Shown: one piece after another, positions 1-5,897 of the stretch
How the letters are laid out: every line of letters begins with the position of its first letter
Position numbering within the stretch: position 1 is the first letter of the stretch
Origin: RGIG9079 sp964567845
Lineage (GTDB): Bacteria; Bacteroidota; Bacteroidia; Bacteroidales; Marinifilaceae
Length of the DNA: 14,541 bases
Reading direction: 5' to 3'
Assembly: GCA_964567845.1 (NCBI GenBank)
Contig: CAZMOG010000050.1
Coordinates: forward strand, 1-14,541
Notes under the pieces: model-generated
The model's input: only the letters and a program-made list of their open reading frames with translations
Database searches by the model: none
Told to the model about the DNA's origin: nothing
Made by a program: the position numbers and the translations under genes

Positions 1-1011
1 AAAGTGGTCCGCAAGTAGCAGAATGTCCTGCCCTCGCTTGCGCAGAGGTGGAATGTGAATCTCAATGGTGTTCAATCGGTACAATAGATCTTGTCGGAAA
101 CGCTCCTCTTGAATCATATTGAAAATATCGGCATTGGTTGCTGAGATTAACCTGATGTCAATGGGAATCTGTTGAGTGCCTCCAAGTCGGTTTATAACTC
201 TCTTCTCTAATGCAGTCAGAAGTTTGGCCTGCATAGGCATGCTGAGGTTTCCAATCTCGTCTAAAAACAGGGTTCCTTTGTGTGCAAGCTCCATGCGTCC
301 TGCCTTTGCTTTGCGAGCATCGGTAAAGGCTCCCTTTTCATATCCAAACAGTTCGCTTTCGAAAAGTTGTTCGGGAATTGCTCCCAAATCGATTGGTATA
401 AATGGATTTTCTGCTCTGGGCGAGGTTTCGTATATCATCCTTGCAACCATATCCTTACCTGTGCCGTTCTCGCCCAAAATCAGGATATTGGCATCGGTTC
501 GGCTTACCTTTTCGATAATCTTGAAAATCTCCTGCATTGCGGCCGATTCTCCAATAATCTTGGTAGAGTTGCTATTGCTTATGGCTCGAACCTGCTCTTT
601 CAGACGCACATTTTCGGTTTTGGTTCTTTTCAACTCCATTGCGGCATGCAGTGTGGCGAGCAGTTTTTCGCGATCCCACGGTTTGGCTATAAAGTCGGTT
701 GCACCACATTTAATGGCATTTACCGCCTTGTCGGTGTCGGAGTATGCAGTCATGCAGATAACAACGGCATTGCTGTCAATCTGCATAATCTTTTCCAAAG
801 TGTCGAACCCCTCTTTTCCGCTTATGGCATCTTTGCTAAAGTTCATGTCTAACATTATAATGTCGGGGTTGAACTCGGCCATGAATTGTTCAATTTTTGT
901 GGGCGAGGTTGCAACCTTTATACTGTTAGCCATTGGTTTTAGCAACATGTTCAAGGCAAAGAGTATGTCTTTGTTGTCGTCGATTATCAGTATTGTGCCG
1001 AGGTTTTCCAT
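1..1011 (-). CDS. Sigma-54-dependent response regulator, NtrC family (3' end outside window)
   Basis: This is a cytoplasmic two-component activator that remodels sigma-54 RNA polymerase with ATP. 337 residues are visible. The receiver domain spans about 5-120, with the acidic pair D11/D12, phospho-acceptor D55 (IIMLDMN), T88 and K110 (AKPW). The AAA+ domain follows from about 150, with Walker A GENGTGKD (180-187), the sigma-54 contact loop GAFTDA (227-232; the classical form is GAFTGA) and Walker B LFLDEI (248-253, D251/E252). The C-terminal DNA-binding helix-turn-helix lies beyond the window edge. The ATG at 1011 is chosen because translation starts MENLGTILIIDD, directly at the receiver fold, and an upstream ATG at 1030 runs into a stop after four codons. 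The gene lies downstream of the DUF1016 gene in the same direction. It is divergent from an exporter operon that has a sigma-54-like promoter, its probable target. Its sensor kinase is not in the window. Confidence 0.95.
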   Translation of the reverse strand, partial: MENLGTILIIDDNKDILFALNMLLKPMANSIKVATSPTKIEQFMAEFNPDIIMLDMNFSKDAISGKEGFDTLEKIMQIDSNAVVICMTAYSDTDKAVNAIKCGATDFIAKPWDREKLLATLHAAMELKRTKTENVRLKEQVRAISNSNSTKIIGESAAMQEIFKIIEKVSRTDANILILGENGTGKDMVARMIYETSPRAENPFIPIDLGAIPEQLFESELFGYEKGAFTDARKAKAGRMELAHKGTLFLDEIGNLSMPMQAKLLTALEKRVINRLGGTQQIPIDIRLISATNADIFNMIQEERFRQDLLYRLNTIEIHIPPLRKRGQDILLLADHF

Positions 1012-1035
1012 GTTTTTACAGCTTTGTCATTAATT
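1003..1035. repeat. Leader direct repeat, copy A (at response regulator start)
   Basis: This copy matches 2065-2097 at 32 of 33 positions. The first 26 bases (1003-1028) are exact, then there is one mismatch (A at 1029, G at 2091), then six more identical bases. On the minus strand it covers the leader and the codons Met-Glu-Asn of the regulator gene. Confidence 0.9.
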
Positions 1036-1044
1036 TATTTCACC

Positions 1045-2073
1045 CTATATGTCGCTCTCTCTATTCATTTCGCCTGTGATAAGTTCTTGCAACTTGTTTT
1101 TAGGTAAGAGATATTGATATTCTGCAACCCCGATGGGTTTGTTTACATCTTGTAGTGCTAATTCTACATCTAAGTGGTCTTTTTCTGCACATAAAATGAT
1201 ACCTATGGAAGGATTCTCGTCGGGCGATTTTTCCATTTTATCCAATAGTGATAAGTAGAAATTCATCTTTCCCACATATTCGGGTTTAAATTCACCAATT
1301 TTTAATTCAATTGCAATCATCGAACGAAGTCTGCGATGGAAGAATAGTAAATCAACACGATATTCCTTGTTGTTATAGGTAAGAGTATGTTGATTCCCGA
1401 TAAAACTGAATCCGCAACCCAATTCCATTATAAATGTTGTAATCTTCTGAACAAGTCGACGTTCTAATTCCAATTCTTTTAGAGGTTCAGCAGCATCAAT
1501 GAATCCAAGATTGTAACTGCTACGGAATACCTGATTTGCATAATTAGCTTGCTGGGTAGGCATAGTAGAATTAAAGTTGTTTGATTTTTCTATTCTTTGT
1601 ATTGAAAGATGGTATTCAGATTTTAAAGCGAGTCGTAGCATTTCGCGTGACCACCCCTTAGAAATAATTTCATTAGCATAGAATTCAATATGTTCGGGCG
1701 TTAAGTCATAATTCATTAGCAATAAATTGTGCCCCCATGGCAAAACTGCGACAGCTTGTCGCAGTTTTGTATCTCCTTCATTATAACGAAGGTAGAATTT
1801 CTTCATATCCCATAGGTTTCTTGGCGATAACCCCATGCCAGGATATTTTGCCTTCAAATCCACAGACAGCCTATTTACAATGTTATCACCATGTTTACTG
1901 TCAATTTTTCTTTCATCCAACAATTTGCCAATCTCCCAATAGGATGACATTACAATTGTATTCAATTGTTTTGCTGCTCGTAATCGAGATGTCTCAATTA
2001 CTGCGACAGCCTGTCGCAGTAATTCGTTATACCCATCGTCTCCCAATGATTTTGAAATAGTTATGTTTTCCAT
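1045..2073 (-). CDS. DUF1016/YhcG-family PD-(D/E)XK nuclease-domain protein
   Basis: This 342-residue protein has the usual length of the family. The N-terminal DUF1016 domain (about 14-165) carries YWEIGK (45-50), LSPRNLWDMKKFY (82-94) and LPWGHN (111-116). The C-terminal YhcG-type nuclease domain (about 185-335) contains YRVDLLFFHRRLR (238-250) and IAIELKIGEFKPEY (253-266), so D241, E256 and K258 form the D...ExK centre. The family is predicted to cut DNA and is common in variable loci and beside restriction systems; the cellular role of solitary copies is not established. No methylase or restriction subunit is nearby. The peptide LRQAVAV occurs twice (19-25 and 104-110), each time encoded by a near-perfect DNA palindrome. 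Start codon, leader and first three codons duplicate those of the response regulator downstream, 33 bases after its TAG stop. It is probably co-transcribed with the regulator from the promoter at 2144-2175. It looks like an acquired gene. Confidence 0.9.
   Translation of the reverse strand: MENITISKSLGDDGYNELLRQAVAVIETSRLRAAKQLNTIVMSSYWEIGKLLDERKIDSKHGDNIVNRLSVDLKAKYPGMGLSPRNLWDMKKFYLRYNEGDTKLRQAVAVLPWGHNLLLMNYDLTPEHIEFYANEIISKGWSREMLRLALKSEYHLSIQRIEKSNNFNSTMPTQQANYANQVFRSSYNLGFIDAAEPLKELELERRLVQKITTFIMELGCGFSFIGNQHTLTYNNKEYRVDLLFFHRRLRSMIAIELKIGEFKPEYVGKMNFYLSLLDKMEKSPDENPSIGIILCAEKDHLDVELALQDVNKPIGVAEYQYLLPKNKLQELITGEMNRESDI
1741..1769. repeat. Palindrome inside the DUF1016 gene, copy 2
   Basis: Two 13-bp arms (1741-1753 and 1757-1769) are perfectly complementary around a 3-base centre. 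On the minus strand they encode KLRQAVAVL. The core ACTGCGACAGC shared with 1996-2024 continues into TGTCGCAGT after one differing base. The outer arms, CAAA/TTTG, are specific to this copy. Confidence 0.85.
1996..2024. repeat. Palindrome inside the DUF1016 gene, copy 1
   Basis: A perfect 29-bp palindrome with 14-bp arms (1996-2009 and 2011-2024) around a single central base. On the minus strand it encodes LLRQAVAVI. It shares its core with 1741-1769 but has different, still self-complementary, outer bases (AATT/AATT). Confidence 0.9.
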
Positions 2074-2097
2074 GTTTTTACAGCTTTGTCGTTAATT
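2065..2097. repeat. Leader direct repeat, copy B (at DUF1016 gene start)
   Basis: This is the partner of 1003-1035. It contains the ATG at 2073 and the codons Met-Glu-Asn of the DUF1016 gene plus 24 bases of leader. The two copies flank almost exactly the body of the DUF1016 gene. Confidence 0.9.
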
Positions 2098-2143
2098 CAC
2101 ACTTTCCGGTGATTAGTATGTGAAGTGTTGTTCTCTTGGTTTT

Positions 2144-2175
2144 CAAAGTTATGCATTAAATTCGACAAAAACAAT
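2144..2175 (-). promoter_or_regulatory. Primary-sigma promoter for DUF1016 gene and response regulator
   Basis: Read on the minus strand, the -7 element TAACTTTG (2151-2144) matches the Bacteroidetes TAnnTTTG consensus. It lies 20 bases downstream of ATTG (2175-2172), an imperfect -33 TTTG. Transcription would start near 2137, about 64 bases before the ATG at 2073. The two palindromic operators begin only 8 bases upstream of the -33 element, so the bound regulator could also affect its own expression. Confidence 0.6.
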
Positions 2176-2182
2176 AGAAAAC

Positions 2183-2198
2183 CGTGCGGTTTCGCACG
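2183..2198. promoter_or_regulatory. Palindromic operator 1 (likely response-regulator site)
   Basis: CGTGCG-N4-CGCACG forms a perfect inverted repeat. Together with the site at 2205-2220, read on the other strand, it fits CGTGC-N3-TTCGCAC followed by RAA. Its centre lies about 112 bases upstream of the start predicted from the sigma-54 promoter, a normal distance for an NtrC-type enhancer. Confidence 0.7.
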
Positions 2199-2204
2199 AA
2201 CTTT

Positions 2205-2220
2205 TGTGCGAATATGCACG
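2205..2220. promoter_or_regulatory. Palindromic operator 2 (likely response-regulator site)
   Basis: TGTGCGAATATGCACG contains GTGC-N6-GCAC, the same half-sites and spacing as the operator at 2183-2198. Centre-to-centre distance is 22 bp, about two helical turns, so two dimers could bind the same face of the DNA. This pairing is typical of NtrC-family activators. Confidence 0.7.
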
Positions 2221-2275
2221 TTTGCAAAGGAGGCTTACGGGTATTAATTCATTGAAAATGCGGGTGTTACGCGAA

Positions 2276-2291
2276 TGGCACGCTTTTTGAG
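2276..2291 (+). promoter_or_regulatory. Sigma-54-type -24/-12 promoter of the exporter operon
   Basis: TGGCACGCTTTTTGAG matches the sigma-54 consensus TGGCACGrNNNTTGCW, with GG at 2277-2278 and the -12 element ten bases later. The one important departure is TTGA in place of TTGC at -12. The start would lie near 2302, about 34 bases before the permease ATG. Support comes from the divergently encoded sigma-54 activator and the two operators upstream. I see no equally good primary-sigma promoter facing right here. Confidence 0.7.
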
Positions 2292-2335
2292 ATAGTGATT
2301 GGTGAATAGATGTGTAACAGCTAAAAAAATTGAAA

Positions 2336-4642
2336 ATGATACTTCTGCACTATTTTAAAGTTGCAATAAGAAATTTGCAAAAGAGTTGGGGGCATGTACT
2401 GATTACTGCGTTGGGACTTGCAGCGGGTTTGTTGCTATTTGCGTGGGCAGCATATTTGTGGCGTGACGATTTTATGCGATACCGAACCTATCCTACATTC
2501 GACAGATTGGTATATACATCGATTTACGAACCCGAAGGTGAATTTGATAATAACTATCAAACATATATGAGCGCTGACATTATGAAAGGTGTGATTGCTC
2601 AATTGCCACAGGTAGAGGAGGTGATGTTTGGTTTTGGAAATGAGTCGATTAATGTAGATGTAAATGGCAGGGAGCTGCTTTTGGAGGCATTCTTTACATC
2701 TCCTAATTTTAATAATCTGATGCCGGTGGAGTTTGTCGATGGATCGATTGTTGACTTCCGGAGCAATCCCGATGCAATATTGATAACCGAGAGTTGTGCC
2801 GAAAAACTTTTTGGTAGGGAAAGGGCAGTAGGTAAGTCGCTCTATGTGGCAAATATCGGTGGTGCACTAAAGGTGGATAAGTATTTTAGTGTTGCCGGAG
2901 TTGTTTGCAACAAACATTTGCCCAGTACCGATGGAAGACCCCATGGTTATGATATAATATTCAATGATGGTCATGAGGGTTCATTATTTAAAGCGTATGC
3001 GGTAACCACTATATTGCTGCTAAAATCGGAAGATATGCTTGAAACGGTAAATGATATATTGGCAAACACCGCTTTCGATGGCGTTAATGAAAGTATGCGT
3101 TTGCGCTTTATTCCAATAAAATATTTGACAAATTCCGGACAGTCGCCCATAATGGTTACTATATATTGTGCTTTTAGTTTGGTTTTTTTTATATCGCTTA
3201 TCTATGCTTTAAGCTATTTTATAGGGGGCTTTATGTTGCGCAGTAAGGAGTTACAATTGCGTAAAGTGCTGGGAGCAGGCAGAAAATCAAATGTAATGCT
3301 ATGTTTTGCAGAGATGTTCATATACCTGCTTTTTGTAGCTTTCTTGTCGATAGTTATGTGTGAATTACTCTTTAGTATAGATTTGGTTGAGGAGTTTATG
3401 CTTGCCGATGGTGTAAATATTCGCGTTGATGATATTGTAAGAATGTTACTGACCTTGGTGCCAATACTTCTGGTTTTGTTCTTTGTGGTTGCCGGAGTTG
3501 CTGCTGCAGCAACGAAATTGAGAAGCCCTAAACATCGTGTCAAGAGCGTAATGCTGGCTTTCCATTTTACAATAACCTTGGCATTTTTGTTGCTATCGGG
3601 GTATATGTATATGGATATCCGTAACACTAAAAAGGGTTATTATCCATACATTTCCGATAAGGAACTAAACTCGATATGGTGCTATGCCCATGATAGGAAC
3701 TACCTCACATTGGCACAATTTGAAAAAATGATACAAGATATTGAGGCCTCGCCCAAATATGAAACAGCATATGTACATAGCGATCCTCTATACAACGAGA
3801 GTCTTGGTGCCTATTCACTTGCACGTCAATATGTGTCGGTATCATATTTGAAGATGATGAAGATTCCCGGAGCGGAGAATCTGAACGAGGGCGATGATTT
3901 CTGTTTTATTTCACATAGTTTGCAGAAAAGTATTGACTCGTTGGGGTATTTGGATGTATCGGAGTTTCGAGGAGTAAGTCCCGAAGCGTTGAGGGATCTG
4001 CCTGTAAACCGTGAGTTTTATGATAAGAGGCACAGGGTGACCGGCTTGGTTGATAACAGACACGATCTTACAGAAAATGTAGTCCTGTTACCTTTGGGTG
4101 AAATTGATAAAAATATTTGTATTTACTACATAAAGGTAAAGGATGGCTATAATGTGGATGATGAGTTATATTATTTGGAGTCAAATTATAATGAGAAATT
4201 GCCGGGAATTCAGGGTAGAAATGTAACGGCCTATAATTTGATAGTGGGTGATAGCAATATTGTGTTGTTTAGCATGGCACTTATCTGTTTTGTGGTAATG
4301 TTAATGATTTCGGTTTCAGGAATAGTCGGTACAATAAGTGTCGATGTAAATCGCCGTAGGAAAGAGGTGGCAATACGAAAGATAAACGGAGCCGGATTCA
4401 AGCAGATCTATTGGCTGTTTGGCCGATTATATTGCAGAATTTATGTAATGGCGGTTATAGTGGTGCTGATAGCGTGGTTCTTTGTTTCAAACACCATGCT
4501 TGCCGGGCAGGAGTTAAGTAAAGATCCTTTGCTATGGCTTGGAGTTGTGTTACTTGCTGCTGTGGTTATCTTGGTCTCAATTGTACCTCAGATATACAGG
4601 GTGGCACGAATTAATCCATCGGACATGTTAAGAAGTGAATAA
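2336..4642 (+). CDS. FtsX/MacB-type ABC transporter permease (first copy)
   Basis: This is the inner-membrane permease of a MacB-like mechanotransmission ABC system, 768 residues. One membrane segment at 21-41 precedes a MacB-type periplasmic domain (about 45-265). The first FtsX unit follows (helices near 273-299, 323-347 and 368-392). Then come a second N-terminal-like helix (404-424), a second periplasmic domain (about 430-635) and the second FtsX unit (640-665, 699-717, 731-750). It is a tandem two-FtsX permease as seen in Bacteroidetes. I start it at the ATG at 2336 and not at the in-frame TTG at 2330, because MILLHYFKVAIRNL then aligns with MILHYFRMALRHL of the paralogue at 5898. The two paralogues share EVAIRKINGAGFKQIYWLF (677-695 here). 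It ends TAATG, overlapping the adaptor start by one base, so the two are probably translationally coupled. The exported substrate cannot be read from the sequence. Confidence 0.92.
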   Translation: MILLHYFKVAIRNLQKSWGHVLITALGLAAGLLLFAWAAYLWRDDFMRYRTYPTFDRLVYTSIYEPEGEFDNNYQTYMSADIMKGVIAQLPQVEEVMFGFGNESINVDVNGRELLLEAFFTSPNFNNLMPVEFVDGSIVDFRSNPDAILITESCAEKLFGRERAVGKSLYVANIGGALKVDKYFSVAGVVCNKHLPSTDGRPHGYDIIFNDGHEGSLFKAYAVTTILLLKSEDMLETVNDILANTAFDGVNESMRLRFIPIKYLTNSGQSPIMVTIYCAFSLVFFISLIYALSYFIGGFMLRSKELQLRKVLGAGRKSNVMLCFAEMFIYLLFVAFLSIVMCELLFSIDLVEEFMLADGVNIRVDDIVRMLLTLVPILLVLFFVVAGVAAAATKLRSPKHRVKSVMLAFHFTITLAFLLLSGYMYMDIRNTKKGYYPYISDKELNSIWCYAHDRNYLTLAQFEKMIQDIEASPKYETAYVHSDPLYNESLGAYSLARQYVSVSYLKMMKIPGAENLNEGDDFCFISHSLQKSIDSLGYLDVSEFRGVSPEALRDLPVNREFYDKRHRVTGLVDNRHDLTENVVLLPLGEIDKNICIYYIKVKDGYNVDDELYYLESNYNEKLPGIQGRNVTAYNLIVGDSNIVLFSMALICFVVMLMISVSGIVGTISVDVNRRRKEVAIRKINGAGFKQIYWLFGRLYCRIYVMAVIVVLIAWFFVSNTMLAGQELSKDPLLWLGVVLLAAVVILVSIVPQIYRVARINPSDMLRSE

Positions 4643-5892
4643 TGGATATTAAGTTAGATAAAAAACCGTGGTATATCAGGCGCAGATCAATGTTGCTCTG
4701 GGTTACACCGTTGGCAATATTGTTGATATACCTGTTGATAGGGGCATTCGGACCATCGAAACGTAGTGTATCGATGCGCGATATAAAGATCTCGACAGTG
4801 CAGTTTGCCGATTTTGCCGACTACGTTGATGTCGAGGGAGTTGTGCAACCAATCATGACAATCAAGGTGAATAGCAAGGAGGCAGGTACGGTGGCACGAA
4901 TTGTTAAGGATGATGGTTCCATGCTTAATGCCGGTGATACAATTTTGGTTTTGGAGAATCCGGCTCTTGAACGTGAAATTCAGGATATGCGCGATGATTG
5001 GGAGAAGTTAAAGATAAGCAATCGCGAAAAACTGATTCAAATGGAGAAGAGTTCGTTGAATTTGCAGATCGAGGCTCTTAACAATGAGTATGAGTTGCAG
5101 CGTATGGAGAAGCAAATCAATCAGGAGAGGCAGGAGTTTGAGATTGGTGCCAAAAGTGCCGCACAGCTTCAACTTACCGAAGATGAGTATAAATACAAGG
5201 CTGAAAAAGTGCGTTTGCAACATCAGGGGTTAAGGCATGACTCTTTGGTAACCGAACTGCAAAGGGAGTTGCTTCTTAATGATCAGGAGCGTGAGCGAAG
5301 ACGTGTTGAAAACTCGAACAGCCGTTTGGATAACTTAGTGGTTCGTGCCCCAATTTCCGGACAGTTAAGCTCTGTGGGAGTTGTAATCGGTCAGCAACTT
5401 TCCGAAGGGTATGGAGTTGCGGAGATGAAGGTGTTGACCCAATATAAAATATCAACCTCGATAAGTGAATTCTATATCGACAGAGTGTCGTTGGGTTTGC
5501 CTGCAACTGTCAATTATCAGGATAATAACTATCCTTTGAAGGTGTCGAAGGTGGTTCCTGAAATTAAGGATCGAACATTTAAGGCCGATTTAATCTTTAC
5601 CGATACAATGCCCGACAATCTGCGAGTTGGAAAAAACTATAGGGTGCAGATAGAGCTTGGGCAGCCGGAGCAGGCTTTGGTTATAGATAGGGGCGACTTT
5701 ATCCAGGAGACCGGTGGTCTGTGGATATATAAACTTAACGAGAGCGGTTCAAAGGCAACAAAGGTAAAGATTCAGATTGATCGCCAGAATCCGTCGAAGG
5801 TCTCTATAGCCGATGGTTTGCGTGAAGGAGACAGAGTTGTGGTTGCGGGATATGCAGATTTGAAAGGAGTTGACGAGTTAATAATTAAATAA
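4642..5892 (+). CDS. Periplasmic adaptor (HlyD/MacA-like membrane fusion protein)
   Basis: The 416-residue adaptor is anchored in the inner membrane by one helix (about 17-35) after a basic N-terminus (RRRS). There is no lipobox. A lipoyl-like half (about 66-110) is followed by a long charged coiled-coil hairpin (about 110-226), the second lipoyl half (LVVRAPISGQLSSV, 232-245), a beta-barrel domain (about 268-340) and a membrane-proximal domain (about 341-416). This is the family's standard order. Such proteins link an ABC permease to an outer-membrane TolC-type channel, but no channel gene lies in the window, so it would have to be encoded elsewhere. The ATG shares one base with the stop of the preceding permease, and the next permease begins five bases after its TAA. 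Confidence 0.92.
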   Translation: MDIKLDKKPWYIRRRSMLLWVTPLAILLIYLLIGAFGPSKRSVSMRDIKISTVQFADFADYVDVEGVVQPIMTIKVNSKEAGTVARIVKDDGSMLNAGDTILVLENPALEREIQDMRDDWEKLKISNREKLIQMEKSSLNLQIEALNNEYELQRMEKQINQERQEFEIGAKSAAQLQLTEDEYKYKAEKVRLQHQGLRHDSLVTELQRELLLNDQERERRRVENSNSRLDNLVVRAPISGQLSSVGVVIGQQLSEGYGVAEMKVLTQYKISTSISEFYIDRVSLGLPATVNYQDNNYPLKVSKVVPEIKDRTFKADLIFTDTMPDNLRVGKNYRVQIELGQPEQALVIDRGDFIQETGGLWIYKLNESGSKATKVKIQIDRQNPSKVSIADGLREGDRVVVAGYADLKGVDELIIK

Positions 5893-5897
5893 CAGCT

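Noticed and set aside
176..1033. 285-codon open frame on the plus strand
   Set aside because: It is antisense to the response regulator, whose minus-strand protein shows clear receiver and AAA+ motifs over the same bases.
2330..2335. TTG start six bases upstream of the permease ATG
   Set aside because: The ATG at 2336 gives an N-terminus that aligns with the paralogous permease and needs no rare start codon.
3214..3627. 137-codon minus-strand frame, with another of the same length at 6971-7384 in the second permease
   Set aside because: The equal length and similar place looked notable, but both are antisense to membrane helices of paralogous permeases and show no protein features of their own.
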